This document shows, one piece after another, positions 30,320 to 41,283 of a stretch of 64,000 nt of DNA. The DNA is taken from assembly GCA_922989275.2 (NCBI GenBank), contig OV277870.1, positions 35,832,356 through 35,896,355 of the forward strand, given 5' to 3'. The DNA comes from Gari tellinella (Eukaryota; Mollusca; Bivalvia; Cardiida; Psammobiidae). Positions within the stretch are counted from its first letter, which is position 1. Each line of letters begins with the position of its first letter. Below the pieces are notes generated by a model. It was given only the letters and a program-made list of their open reading frames with translations, was not told the origin of the DNA and searched no databases. Both the position numbers and the translations under genes were made by a program.

Positions 30320-30390
30320 TAAAAACAGTGTATACCCTGATGAGACGCCGCGTAACGCGGCGTCTCATCAGGCTCTACACTGTTTGCTAA
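30320..30390. repeat. Near-perfect H1 hairpin, R/S arms, GATGAGACG variant
   Basis: AACAGTGTATACCCTGATGAG / CTCATCAGGCTCTACACTG around GACGCCGCGTAACGCGGCGTC. No TIR recognised. The GATGAG/CTCATC change is present on both arms. Confidence 0.8.
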
Positions 30391-30529
30391 TGTCCAGTTT
30401 AGTAGAAAATATGCTTAAATTGGCTAATACTGTACAAGGTAGACTATATAGCGCACAACACTAATCCATATCGGATTCAAATAGATACAATTCAGAAGTT
30501 CCATTTTGGCGATAACAGTAATCTATTCA

Positions 30530-30610
30530 ATACAGTAAACGCAGTTCAGAGCCAGATCAAATGTTTTATCAGGCGTCAAATCTGGGTATAAGCTGTTTGC
30601 CACTCAGATA
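30530..30610. repeat. H1 remnant (A-type), core lost
   Basis: AACGCAGTTCAGAGCCAGATC and ATCTGGGTATAAGCTGTTTGCCAC flank a short replaced tip (AAATGTTTTATCAGGCG). CTCAGATAAG after it is A-like. Confidence 0.45.
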
Positions 30611-30708
30611 AGAAAATAAATCGTTCCTTTGAATACACCTCATTTTGTACACCGTATTACATTACATAATATTAATAATATTATATATGTCATTAACATG
30701 TCATATAA

Positions 30709-30847
30709 GTTACACAATTTTCAGGTGACCTAATATGGAATATACACTGCCAGTAAAGTCCATATGGGACGAGAGCGGAGCTCGAGTCCCATATGTAATT
30801 TACTGGCAGTGTATATTCCATATTAGGTCACCTGAAAACTGTGTAAC
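30709..30847. repeat. Near-perfect 139-bp fold-back
   Basis: GTTACACAATTTTCAGGTGA and TCACCTGAAAACTGTGTAAC are the outer ends. Pairing continues through ATATGGAATATACACTGCCA / TGGCAGTGTATATTCCATAT to a CTCGAG-containing centre (GGAGCTCGAGTCCC). Only a few mismatches in about 60 bp per arm, so it is young or maintained. Confidence 0.9.
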
Positions 30848-31030
30848 GTTTTTATCCTACCGACTACCTTTTATTCTTGACGAAATAGATTAAAGGCGGT
30901 CACTGTCATATAATATGAAAACAGGACGTCATCAATCAGTATCTAAACATTAGTGCGTGACGTCATGTTTACCGCCCAAATACTGAATACATCTTTATCA
31001 GCAACCGTTTAATGACTTGTTTATTGTAAA

Positions 31031-31271
31031 CAGTGGAGAAAATGTTATTCTTTCCCGTTTAAACGAAACGCAAACGCATCGTAATAAAATGTACAAAATA
31101 ACAACTTTTTGATAACTCTGACTATTCATTTTTATACAAGTGGCAAACAGTTTAGAGCCTGATCAGACGCCGGGTCAACCGGCGTCTGATCTGGCTCCAA
31201 ACTGTTTGCAATGGCAATATTAGTTTTAGCGTAAACGCGTTTATTGGGAAAGAATAACGTTTTATTCACTG
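31031..31271 (-). mobile_element. MITE-A, full length
   Basis: CAGTGGAGAAAATGTTATTC to AACGTTTTATTCACTG, TA at the left is TAAA-type. H1 at 31143-31210 has GCCGGGTCAACCGGC. No GTACGCAAAC unit (AACGAAACGCAAACG). Confidence 0.88.
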
Positions 31272-31529
31272 CACCTGGTTCAAAATCAATGAATATGTAA
31301 ATTGTTTGAATGTTTACATAAGCGCGGCCGTTATAGAAACCAAATGACGTTATCTGCATCGAACGTTGGTCATTTTGAACGTTACGTTGCTAAAGTTTTC
31401 ACGTTCATAAGATCTGTTGCCCCTAGGGCCGAATATTAGGTCGCTGAAAGCAGTGGATGGAAAATACACGGTTTTCACGTGACTCCAACTTGTAGGAGGT
31501 AAGATAATCCCTATTCTGCCAAGCCCGAC

Positions 31530-31600
31530 ACTCACATTTGCAAGCAATGTGGTTCAAACGCGGCGTCTGATCAGGAGCAAAACTATTTGTCACTCAAATA
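31530..31600. repeat. H1 right-arm remnant
   Basis: TTTGCAAGCAATGTGGTTC, then CGCGGCGTCTGATCAGGAGC and AACTATTTGTCACTC. Confidence 0.45.
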
Positions 31601-31610
31601 AATGTTTCTT

Positions 31611-31815
31611 GGACCCGTCGCACGAAACGTCGTCCGACAAATATTGTCGTAGATCTAGTTAGATTCTAAAGTTCTCAGTTACTATTTATTTCTCCATCTT
31701 ATCCTGTCTTGTGACATCTCTCAATACAATTCCAAAGAGATGTCACAAGACAGGTTTAGATGGAGAACTAAAAAAATGATGATTTTATGTCGTATGACGT
31801 TTCGTAAGACGGGTC
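31611..31815. mobile_element. Fold-back family F, copy 2
   Basis: Ends GGACCCGTCGCACGAAACGTC and GACGTTTCGTAAGACGGGTC. Inner arms TCCTGTCTTGTGACATCTCT / AGAGATGTCACAAGACAGG. Terminal bases vary from the 43735 copy but remain complementary. Confidence 0.75.
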
Positions 31816-32074
31816 ATGAAATCCAAAACTAATTAAATTCAAAATGTTACAAATAAGCCTAGACGACGATATGACAGTGAGTTTGTCTGACAGGTAAGAA
31901 CGTCATAATGGCATTTGAAACAGAATATAGACTGAGTTCAATGTCCTGTCAGGGCGGAGTTTCGATGCGGACCATTGCATTTCAACTTTGGGGGCGACAG
32001 CATTCTCTTTCATTATCGGAATTTACCGTTGACGTCTGTCGTTTTTTGTCAGCATTACATATTACTGGACATTT

Positions 32075-32270
32075 TGACAAAAGGAAGATATTGAAGAATG
32101 ACAAACAGCTTGAATCCAGATCAGACGCCGCGTTACGTGGCATCTGATCTGGATTCAAGCTGTTTGCAAATGTTAACCAAGTCTTAATTTCTTTTCCTAT
32201 AACAATTCCCTACGAACAACACACGCAATCTTTGTCTTTCATTGGGTGTTGTTGTAGAGAGGGAGCACTG
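32075..32270 (+). mobile_element. MITE-C, right half with full H1
   Basis: H1 at 32101-32166 with C-type arms (ACAGCTTGAATCCAGATC / GATCTGGATTCAAGCTG) and tip GCCGCGTTACGTGGC, then CCCTACGAACAACACACGC and right TIR GTAGAGAGGGAGCACTG. An 79-codon frame ending in this element is incidental. Confidence 0.7.
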
Positions 32271-32274
32271 TATA

Positions 32275-33255
32275 TACAAATTGCACGTGGATATTGGTGC
32301 ACGCATAAATTGTGTTTTTTTCAAGTTGAAAGTATCGGACAATAACGATATGATACGGAACTATACATATCACCCCTAAAATCAAAAGTAAATTAAGTTT
32401 TATTTGCCAAAGATTAGATCCGCCCTGACAGTTGAAACAAAATCTAGCCTGTAACAGGCGTTCTATAACGATGTCTATCTGTATTTCTCAATGTCGCGAT
32501 ATGATACCGTTAACCGCCGAATCTTCATTCATATGGATGACCCCTAATGGGATAGGACCACACTTGGATCGGAACTCCACTGATATCGATCGGCCATTAT
32601 CATAAAGTGACAGTCATTATTTCGAACCAACCTTAAGTTGACGAGAATGGTCGAACGCTCTCAGTAGGTTACCGGTATTGACCAACATTGGCACAATCTC
32701 ATTAGGAGTCATCAACCTTAAATCGATTTCGCTTTAGCCAAACGAACCAATGCTTCGATGTCAAAACGTTGCTCTGAAATGTGCGTAAACTCGACCTACG
32801 CGAGTTAGACGACTAAGGTTTTCATGTTCTATGATACATGTATTTTACTTGCTTATTGGCTGCATTTTTAAGTAATTTTGTTCATAATTTGTCCATGTAT
32901 AGTTTTAGTGGTCAATAAAGTAACCCCTGTTTGCACCTCGTTTATTATTATAGATTAAATTTAGGTTCGATATTGTGCATTGTCCCATCTCGGTACAAAC
33001 AGACATACGTATTCCAGTAACTAATCTAACTTATGGCAATACAACTCTATAACTATTCCAAAACAAAAGTGTTGTATCGCTGATATTTAGAACAAAAGCT
33101 TTTGTTATGAAGAAATGTACAATGATATGATATGATATACTTTGTACTGCCATAATAGCGTCAACAGATAAATCAAATCACCTTTTGTTATCCTAAACTA
33201 AGCATTTAGGCAATAACGCACATACGTTTCTGATTTATGTAAATACATTTTGATG
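32275..33255. other. Roughly 1-kb interval, no gene recognised
   Basis: No TIR or hairpin module. Only short frames. A GATATGATATGATATAC run at 33123. Confidence 0.35.
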
Positions 33256-33259
33256 TGCA

Positions 33260-33440
33260 TGTCAAACAGTACTCCAAACTATTTTGATCAATATTAGACG
33301 CCGAGTAAGACGTATCTGATCTGGGTCTGCACAATATGCATATTACACGTGCACTCTTTACAGGTACATACATTGTATACACTGTTTTGTAAATGAAACG
33401 TATTTATAGCGACGCTTGGGTTCAAAGGGTCAAATGACTG
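33260..33440. repeat. MITE-S fragment
   Basis: Decayed H1 (GATCAATATTAGACGCCGAG...GATCTGGGTCTGCAC), then the S-type tail ACACGTGCACTCTTTACAGG and TGGGTTCAAAGGGTCAA. TTAA is not kept. Confidence 0.5.
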
Positions 33441-33619
33441 AATATGTTATACCAATCAATAATACACCTAATGACCCTGTTTAACATGTACATGTATTGT
33501 TGTCGAGTCTAAGTCTAGTTTCTTAGTCTGATATCCATCTTTCAAACTCAGTACATTGATTAAGGGCAATCATACTCACTTATGAATTCATATTGATGGT
33601 AATTTAACTGTGCGGTAAT

Positions 33620-33790
33620 ATTCATTTCTTTCATTGTCTAAACTATTCAATTTCACACACAAAATGTAGAGAACATAACCTGGTAGCAGGCTGACGAAGT
33701 CCGAAGTACTCTGACGAAAGCTACCAGGTATTGCTTTCTACTTTTTTGTGAGAAATTGAAAAGTTTAGACAGTTAACGAAATTATGAATT
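33620..33790. repeat. Long fold-back (family J)
   Basis: Outer arms TTGTCTAAACTATTCAATTTC / GAAATTGAAAAGTTTAGACAG. Inner arms AACATAACCTGGTAGC / GCTACCAGGTATTGC. Tip CTGACGAAGTCCGAAGTACTC. No TIR outside. Confidence 0.8.
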
Positions 33791-34068
33791 CATGTAACGA
33801 GCAGAAACAAATAGACTTATATTTGGCAAACATCAGAATGGTAAAAAGAGAAGGTTCGATTTTAAGCACTTAATGCGTATATGCTAAACTCATGTTGTCC
33901 AATGCAAGCATCTCGACGACTGAAAGACGCCGACTAACCCCGTGTCTATGGAAACCCTAATTGTTTGCAGACTCGTCATCAATCTTTAGATTGTTTTCTT
34001 ATTTTCAGCGACGTACTGCATTGCGTTTGCGCTTAGTTAAGACCGAATATAGCGTAAATGAACAACTA

Positions 34069-34314
34069 CAGTGGAGAATGTGTTATTCTTTCCCAATAAA
34101 CGCGTTTACGCTAAAACTATTATTTGCAGTGCAAACAGTTTGGAGCCAGATCAGACGCCGGGTAACCCGACGTCTGATTAGGCTCCAAACTGTTTGCCAC
34201 CAAGATAAACAAGAATTATCAGAATTGTCCAAAAGTTGTTCTTTTCTACGTTTTAGTGCTTTGCGTTTGCGTACGTTTGCGTTTAAACGGGAAAGAATAA
34301 CAGATTCTCCACTT
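34069..34314 (+). mobile_element. MITE-A, full length
   Basis: CAGTGGAGAATGTGTTATTC to AACAGATTCTCCACTT, TA flanks. H1 has a paired change: AGACGCCGGG faces CCCGACGTCT, and GATCAG faces GATTAG. A 178-codon frame through this and the next copy is an artefact of MITE sequence. Confidence 0.9.
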
Positions 34315-34385
34315 TATGCACGTTGTACAGACAATGCAAATGTTACTGCTGATGTTTTGTACAAACGCTTTCATATAAGACTTAT

Positions 34386-34625
34386 TGGCGAAATCACTAT
34401 TCTTTCCCGTTTACACGCAAACGAAAGGCAAAAGCGCTGCACTAAAAATGTAGTAAATGTCAATTTTCGACACTTCCGAATATCCATTTTAATATGAGTG
34501 GCGAACAGTTAGGCGCCGGATCAGACGACGGGCTAGCCGACGTCTGATCTAACTTCAAACAGTTTGCAATGGGCACGTGGGATTTAGCATAAAGCGTTTA
34601 TTAGGGAAATAACATCACCGTGGAG
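34386..34625 (-). mobile_element. MITE-A, diverged
   Basis: AATCACTATTCTTTCCCGTT at the left, TTATTAGGGAAATAACATCACC at the right. H1 at 34499-34567 has tip CGACGGGCTAGCCGACG: both arms changed in concert from CGCCGGG. Confidence 0.7.
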
Positions 34626-34742
34626 GGCAATAAATGTTCTTATAGGTATCATATCTCCCGTACAAGATAACACATATCAAACCCACGTTCCTATTAGGCG
34701 TAAACCCTTTCACTGCCTTAATATCGTCGTTTTCCACATTAT

Positions 34743-35122
34743 AAAGAACTTCCTCTATACAACGGCCCTCCCAACAACGACTCCCTCCTTCCAACGACCA
34801 TTGTCGCAGTTCTCTTAAAAGGACATGTATAACGCTTTTACTACTTTTTACTACTTTTACTACTGCAATATCGTTTGCTTAAAATTGTCGACTGCTGTTT
34901 TCTCAAAGGTAAATATAATTGGACATTTCGATAATTAGTGAAATAACGAGTGTTAAACAACTTGAATCCAGATCAGACGCTGCGTAACGCAGCGTCTGAT
35001 ATGAATTCAAGCTGTTTGCAAATTTAGGCCAAGTCATACTTTTCCCTCCCTATAACGACTCCCTCCGACAACGCACACAATCTTTGTTTTCCATTGGGTG
35101 TCGTTGTAGAGAGGGATCACTG
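34743..35122 (+). mobile_element. MITE-C, nearly complete (380 bp)
   Basis: AAGAACTTCCTCTATACAAC (decayed left TIR), CGGCCCTCCCAACAACGACT, H1 at 34954-35020 (ACAACTTGAATCCAGATC, tip GACGCTGCGTAACGCAGCGTC with a compensated T/A pair), right TIR GTAGAGAGGGATCACTG. Confidence 0.8.
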
Positions 35123-35129
35123 TATTGTG

Positions 35130-35510
35130 TCTGTATGCCTCAAATATAAACTGTAAGCATGTCATCGAAGCAACTTTGATGGCAATTGTCAGTCAATTTG
35201 GCTAACAGTTTTTACAGTCGTCATATACGAGTTTCTTGGCTTGTCTGGATTAGATCTGTCTGCGAATGCACATGTAGGCGAGCCTGAAGATGATAAATCC
35301 TAGCACTACCGCAGCACACAGCTTGTCGCTCGAATAAAACCGTCTCAGATGTCTATCGGCTACAGAGGAGACAAATTTGTTCCGTAATCCGGAACCTTAA
35401 TTTCCAGACCACCGAAATCCTGATAACTGTTTGTATTTAGCACGCCACTACTTAAAGTCAATTTGCTTCTCGGGTTTTATGCCGTAGTAACACGATATTA
35501 GATTTACAGA
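35130..35510. other. No feature recognised
   Basis: No hairpin module, TIR or recognisable frame. Confidence 0.35.
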
Positions 35511-35712
35511 TTAACCTTTATCTGTAGCAATATCGTCTGCTTCGATAGTGTCGTTTGCTAAGTAGATACTACTCCTAAGTAGACTTCAGGCATTGTGAAA
35601 AAGGAAATATCGTTTCGAGTATCAAACAGTTTGGATCCTGATCAGACGCCGCGGTAAGCGGCGTCTGATCTGGATCCAAATTGTCTGAATATATAAGCTA
35701 CGTCATGATTAG
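35511..35712. mobile_element. MITE-Q, right end lost
   Basis: TTAACCTTTATCTGTAGCA left end with GTCGTCTGCTTCGAT-like interior. H1 at 35624-35690 (AACAGTTTGGATCCTGATC / GATCTGGATCCAAATTG) has tip GCCGCGGTAAGCGGC. Confidence 0.65.
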
Positions 35713-36145
35713 CATTTTCAGTGTTACGGAAAAGTCGTGGATGAAAGCTGATATCGGATTTATATAATATCTCATTGATTCACATTTACCCCCAGACTGA
35801 AAGCAATAATTCCCTCATTCGTATATAGTTATTATAGTATAGTGTTCCTACTAAATTGTTTTGAAATGTTGTAATGAGAGAAATAAAGTTCTTCAACAAT
35901 AAGGCATAATACAATTATCATTTTTTACACGAAAGTAAACGCTCACATATTTTGCAAAATAATTATTGTCTTTGTTTCAGATTTCATCAGCAATCTATTA
36001 CTCGAGTAATAGGATTTGTCAATATTCATTTATGGACAAAGAACATCACATGGTAACCCACGCACAGAGGGGGGACGTTATGTATGCCTATTTGAGAGAA
36101 ACAAGACGCCAACGCCCTGCAATAAATTGTACAATACTGAAAATA
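35713..36145. other. No feature recognised
   Basis: AT-rich. Short frames near 35966-36145 run into the following MITE-C and are incidental. Confidence 0.35.
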
Positions 36146-36505
36146 CAGTGCTCCCTCCCTATAACGACCCTCCCATTAACGACTCCCTCCTTACAAGAAT
36201 GCTTGCAACCGTTCCCAAAAAAAGACAACTATGCATTTTCACTGCTACAATAACGTCTGCATAAAATTATCTTATGCTATTTTTCTCAAAGTTACGTATT
36301 ATTGGACAGTTTGACAGTAGGAATACATGTATAATGATGAGTGCCAAACATGTTGAATCTAGATCAGACGCCGTATAACGCGGCGGCTGATTTGATTTCA
36401 AGTTGTTTGCAAATGTAAGCCAAGTTTTGATTTCCCATCCGTTTTACAACTCCCTCCGAAAAACACCTTGTCCTCAATTGGGTGCTGTTGTAGATAGGAA
36501 GCACT
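36146..36505 (+). mobile_element. MITE-C, full length (360 bp)
   Basis: CAGTGCTCCCTCCCTATAAC, then ACCCTCCCATTAACGACTCC, H1 at 36345-36410 with partly decayed arms (ATGTTGAATCTAGATC / TTTGATTTCAAGTTG), and right end GTAGATAGGAAGCACTG. TA on both sides. Confidence 0.85.
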
Positions 36506-36539
36506 GTATTTAAAAACTGATCCGACGATTTATTCAAAT

Positions 36540-36950
36540 ATAAGCAGCAAACAGTTTGCCGTCTGTTCAGACACCGTGTAACGAGCTTTTTATAACGTTT
36601 ATTGAGTAGGAAAATCTTATTCCTCATTGTAGAATATTGCCATTGCCAAGGTTTTGTTATAGGTTAGCTCATTTCACATAGAGCTTCAAATAGACAGTTC
36701 TAATTTTCAATTTAATCTAGTCACTGTTTCATTATTTGATGTTGTTTTCAAAAATACGGACAAACAGTCTTTGATCTGGATCCACACTGTTTTATAGAAC
36801 ATACTAAACATGGTTCGGAATGTGTCGACAGTTGCCGAGAATGACCGATCGCTGCACAGTGACATGGAATACCGATCTAAGTCCGATCTCATTTGGGTCC
36901 TCGAGCTTAGAACTAGAAACAGGGTTTACGGTGAAAAGGGTTGATGTATA
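36540..36950. repeat. H1 fragment and MITE-S-like fragment
   Basis: 36546-36590 AACAGTTTGCCGTCTGTTCAGAC is a lone left arm. 36660-36800 carries the S-type left segment (TTCAAATAGACAGTTCTAAT, AATTTAATCTAGTC) and a core-deleted hairpin GGACAAACAG...TCTGGATCCACACTG. Confidence 0.45.
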
Positions 36951-37789
36951 TGAGTGGTGCTCATCAAATAATGTGAAGCTCTTAAGCGTGAGAGAACAAT
37001 GTTGACCGTTATCGATTCATGGTAAATTTGCCGATAATTTTCTGTCGTTCATTTCGCTTGAACGCCGAAAAATATCAGTTCATTTCTTATATTTACAATA
37101 TATTTGCTGTAATTTCTAACATTAAATAAACATTTTGTTAGTACGCATGTATGTTTAATCCATATTAGAGGTAGATAACACGAATAATGTGTACCCTATA
37201 AGGAACAGCCATGACCGATTTACTGAATCTGTGTACATTCAAAAGCAGAAAAAATAAGTTCCATTGTCAACACCTTGACAGTTTGGCGCGAAAAATGCCG
37301 ATTTTTGACGTCATTGGAAGAGACGTCATTTAGAGGTAGGATAAATATATCGGGTTTGTTTTTGTCATAAAGAAACGCAGATAGCCGAGCTGTTTATAAG
37401 GTAGATTCTTATGTCAATTTTCATGCAATTTATATCATTAATAAAGAAGAATAATAGTCGGGAATCATGGTTTCTACTAGTAGGAAGGCATAGATCGGTT
37501 AAGAACAATTTTTGAAAAACTCCGCCAAATGTTTGCTGTCCCATGTTCCAAAGATTAATTCGCGAATGTAAACTGTATATGCCCCGCCTCACCTTCGAAA
37601 CTTTTCCACAAGTCCCGCCCTCTCGAAAAGTGGTGTTTATATGAAATTAACACACTTTTTGTCAATGGAATTGAATGGGGCGATTGTAAATATTAGCACT
37701 TCATCGATGTTTACTTTATGACACTGAGAATATTGGTACAATGAAGCGTCGTTACCATTTCCAAATGAACGCATTGCATAAGTTTGTGT
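36951..37789. other. No gene recognised
   Basis: Includes two GACGTCATT(T/G) motifs at 37308 and 37323 and a GC-richer patch (CCCGCCTCACC...CCCGCCCTCTCG, 37580-37625) in AT-rich DNA. No coding frame of note. Confidence 0.35.
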
Positions 37790-38845
37790 TTAAGGTACTT
37801 CGCATATGCGCGTAGTTTCCATACGATTGTTATGAAACTTTTCATGAAGAATGATAATAGCCTAAGAAACAATGTGGGTAAATATAGGCAAAATTTATCG
37901 TGTGGTTTGTCTTTAAGGTCTTTTTTCTGACAAAAACCTAGAATTTTGATGATTTTATTTTTCTTAAAAATGAATAAAGCTAATGACTATAATTCTCGCC
38001 CAATAAGTAGTCCACAACATTCATTACAAGAAAAGCTAAAAACATTTTGAATAAAGGTGTTCAGAAAGATGTTATCAGCTATTTAAATTTTGCAAAATGC
38101 TAAAAAATTGAATTACAAAAAACTGACTCATTCAATGTATATTTGTTTTCCTTTTATTCAAATATATGGTTGATGAACTAGTCAGTCTGAAAAAATTAGA
38201 AAATATTACAGTCAGGATTTGTTGTTATAACATATTTTCTTATTAAAATGTGGGATATTTGTTGTTTAGATACAGTTACCTACCTTAGAATTAAAACTTT
38301 GTCATTAAAATGCATTATTATTTATTCATGGACTTGCATACAAGGTTTATTATATTGTTTGAACATAATTATAATGGGAAATATCGATCTTGAAAAGTTA
38401 GCGTATTGATAAGCTTCACTGTGTGGCTTTATAGTTCGATCAAATCTTTTACATGTATACCGATTTAATTGACTTGTAAGTCATTAAACTAAAACGTACA
38501 GGTAAGTTGACATATACTTGGACCGTAAACATCACTAGTACTAATCAACGAAGACTAAACATAACATGTCTCTTGATTACTGCGTTATGGATTGACAAGT
38601 CAATAAATCGGACACTTAAAAAAAATGTTTGGATCGGATGGGTCTCGAACCTATGACCTTTGGATTGCTAGTCAACCACTATAGTCAACCACTATACTAA
38701 CTGCGCTATGAAGGATTAAACTAATTCGTATCAACATTTCCTTTATATAAATTTTCTAGTATAAACACGTACGAAAAAAGTCTGTGTCGTCCAGACGCAT
38801 ATCCGCTCGCCCGCAAGACCGACTTCCGGTAGCGAAAGGCCTTAA
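37790..38845. mobile_element. 1.05-kb TTAA-flanked element with tRNA relic, copy 1
   Basis: TTAA at both edges. Imperfect TIRs GGTACTTCGCA and, inverted, GGCCTTTCGCT. It aligns along its whole length, inverted, to 52510-53538. AT-rich body, no ORF. TTAA duplication suggests piggyBac-type transposition. A tRNA-like sequence sits about 130 bp from the right edge. Confidence 0.8.
38632..38715 (-). pseudogene. tRNA-like relic
   Basis: In minus sense: A-box TAGCGCAGTTAGTATAGTGG, anticodon-loop-like CTAGCAA (AGC in the anticodon position), T-arm ATAGGTTCGAGACCCAT. A 14-bp duplication (GACTATAGTGGTT twice) disrupts the D/anticodon region and the acceptor ends do not pair, so it is not a working tRNA. 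The Pol III boxes survive. Confidence 0.7.
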
Positions 38846-38864
38846 ACAATCATGTTTGGAGCTT

Positions 38865-39075
38865 GATCTTAGTACCTGGCATCGTGTCAAGCTCAAAACT
38901 GCTTCCCATTCAGACTTTTAAACAGCGTCTGTTACTTTCAAGAATATGTACTTTTCTACATTTAAAAATTTCCAAATGTTTATTGCAAATAATTTAGAGC
39001 CCTATCAAACTCCCAATTGTCTGACACTCAGAGAAAAAAAAACCATAGGAATTTTCCAAAATATGTCAATATCGG
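38865..39075. repeat. Two decayed A-type H1 remnants
   Basis: ATGTTTGGAGCTTGATCTTA...AAGCTCAAAACTGCTTCCC with CTTTTCTACATTTAAAAATT downstream; and GCAAATAATTTAGAGCCCTATC...CCCAATTGTCTGACACTC. Confidence 0.45.
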
Positions 39076-39198
39076 CATTGTATTATATGTCTCCCTTTAA
39101 CTTTTAAATATTCTGCTTAACCCTCTCAGAGCTAAAAAGGCAGTATAAAAGCCGAACGCTTTTGGTTAGCATGCAGATGTCTCAGAGAAAGGGTATTA

Positions 39199-39556
39199 CA
39201 GCGCTCCGTCTCTACAACGACATCCAATGGGAGACACAATATATGTTCGTTGTTCGGAGGGAGTCGTTGTAGAGAGGGAACTTAGTTTACATTTACAAAC
39301 AGCTTGAATCCAGATCAGACGCCGCGTAACGCGGCGTCTGATCTGGATTCAAGCTGTTTGCCACTCGTCATTAATTTATTTTCTGTCAAAATGTCCATTA
39401 TGTCACTTTCAGAAAAACAGCAGACCACAATTTTAAGCAGACGCTATTGCATCAATAAAATCTTTAGATATAATTGTCCTGTTTGGGGAATTTCGGCAAG
39501 GGTCGTTGTAAGGAGGGATTCGTTGTTGAGAGGGCCGTTGTAGAGAGGGAGCACTG
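39199..39556 (+). mobile_element. MITE-C, full-length reference copy
   Basis: Ends CAGCGCTCCGTCTCTACAAC and, inverted, CAGTGCTCCCTCTCTACAAC, TA flanks (358 bp). A second palindromic layer lies inside each end (GGAGGGAGTCGTTGTAGAG; AAGGAGGGATTCGTTGTTG). H1 at 39294-39362 is perfect: AGCTTGAATCCAGATCAGAC against GTCTGATCTGGATTCAAGCT around a GCCGCGTAACGCGGC tip. TA target and CAGTG start fit Tc1/mariner MITEs. No ORF of its own. Confidence 0.92.
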
Positions 39557-39839
39557 TAGTAATATACGTAGTTAAGGATGAAGGTCTTTAGTGTGCCGGT
39601 GTAACGAAGTATTTTGACCCCCATCGAAAAGTGACCCCCGGTCAAAATTCGACGTCGTAGAATGACCTACCATCGTCGAATTATGACCCCCCATCGTCGA
39701 ATTATGACCCCCTCTGTCGAAATATGACCCCCTTTAAAAATCCTTGATATTTTGTTTAAAGTCAGTTTTGCATATGCTAAAGTTGTTTTAAACCTAACTA
39801 AGTTTTGAGTGAATAAATTATATTGATTGAATTGTAAGT

Positions 39840-39935
39840 GTGCCCGCCTATCAATGGACAACCTTATGGGTATCGAACCCAGAACCAATTACCCTTTAAC
39901 AAGTTTACCTTTACGATCTACCAATGACTGTTGTT
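39840..39935 (-). repeat. tRNA-like B-box sequence
   Basis: In minus sense GGTTCTGGGTTCGATACCCA resembles a tRNA T-arm/B box, with TTGGTAGATCG about 45 nt upstream as a weak A box. Possibly a SINE head. Low certainty. Confidence 0.35.
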
Positions 39936-40118
39936 CGAATATTGCTTTAATTTCGACGTAGCAGGCTGAGTAAACCCTAATCTCCCTAATCACACATGCA
40001 CCACGTCTCCGAGAAAGCGTATGGTCAGAATGTACAATACGCTCGTATTGACATTCATTCTAAGAAATCTTCCTATCTTGCCGCGGTTTCTTTGGTTTAA
40101 CCAACTGCCCCACAGCTT

Positions 40119-40350
40119 TTTACCGCCTTTTTCTAGCTTTAAAGACAGATGACCACTTAGAACAGGTTAAAATTAAAGCAGATTGCGCATTCTGCTTTAC
40201 TTCAGCCTGCTTTAAGGTACACTTTGCTATGATATAGAAAATATTTGTGTATGGTATATATCTATGACTGTATAAATTTGATCTTTTTATTCCTCTACTG
40301 GAGATAATAGATCAAAGGCGTAACAATCGTATTCATTAGGTAATGTCTTA
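40119..40350. mobile_element. MITE-B, decayed, inside the 3.3-kb element
   Basis: TTTCTAGCTTTAAAGACAGA and GACCACTTAGAACAGGTTAA, H2 at 40155-40215 with a shortened tip (GATTGCGCATTCTGC), and distal CCTCTACTGGAGATAATAGA. Confidence 0.65.
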
Positions 40351-40610
40351 ACATATTTTCATAGAATATGGTTTGATTTGTCGGAACTTATCCCTTTTGT
40401 CAAGAAATAAAAAGAATGCAGGTCGGTTGTTTTGAGTGGGCTTTGTTGTCTTTTGTCAACACTTGCTATGTTGTGACTTATAGTTTACCATGTTAAGTGT
40501 AAAGTTAATTGCATTTACTAAACAAACAAGCAAACAAAAAGCGATAAAAATTGGAAGCTGTGTTATGTTGCCTCATTGAACACCACACCATTCAGTGTTG
40601 TAGAAAGACT

Positions 40611-40870
40611 CCGGTCATTATTCTAGGTCGTATTTTGACACCCCGGTCATTATTCGATATCATAGTTTGACTCGCCGGTCATTATTCGATGTCGTAGAAT
40701 GACCTCCGGTCATTATTCGATATCGTAGAATGACCCCCGGTCATTATTCGATGTCGTAGAATGACTCCCCGGTCATTATTCGATGTCGTAGAATGACTCC
40801 CCGGTCATTATTCGATGTCGTAGAATGACCCCCTGATATCATTCTATTTCATAGAATGCCACCCCTGCCC
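40611..40870. repeat. 32-bp minisatellite, about 8 units
   Basis: Unit CGGTCATTATTCGATGTCGT plus AGAATGACYCCC. The middle units are nearly identical and the outer ones diverge (ATTCTAGGTCGTATTTTGAC first, CTATTTCATAGAATGCCACC last), as in an array homogenised at its centre. The unit contains the same GTCGTAGAATGACC found at the element ends. Confidence 0.9.
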
Positions 40871-41224
40871 CGATATTGTAATTACCGTATTTGATGTCAA
40901 ACAAAGACCCCTTGTCATTTTTCAATGTCGTAGAATAACCCCGCCATTGTTGCGATCAGCTCCCTGAGGGTAAATTCATATCAGATTGCTAATTACCTAA
41001 ATCATTGGATACTTCTATGTTGTACAATATACTGTCAATAATCTAATCAATTTTCACAGTCACGTGCCGCAATGTTTCTGTTGCGACACATTGTTAGATG
41101 ACGAATGTCATTGGAACCAATGTAAATATTACATATACATGTTCTGTAAAAGGGGGATACATATTTGCACTCGTTCACGTAACGTTTATTGGTATGGAGT
41201 ACCACTGATAGACTGTAAACTACG

Positions 41225-41283
41225 TTTCAATAAATTGTCACATATCTTCAAGAATAGAAACAGGCTATGGAGTAAAGGGTTAA
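41225..41283. repeat. MITE-B terminal fragment
   Basis: CAAGAATAGAAACAGGCTATGGAGTAAAGGGTTAA is split here as AGAATAGAAACAGGC then TATGGAGTAAAGGGTTAA: the B end without the rest. Confidence 0.6.

Noticed and set aside
30027..30368. Opposed frames of 113 and 62 codons
   Set aside because: Mirror products of the family K fold-back and an H1 hairpin.
33961..34497. A 178-codon open frame
   Set aside because: It consists of one MITE-A copy read through into a second inverted copy; no protein family resemblance.
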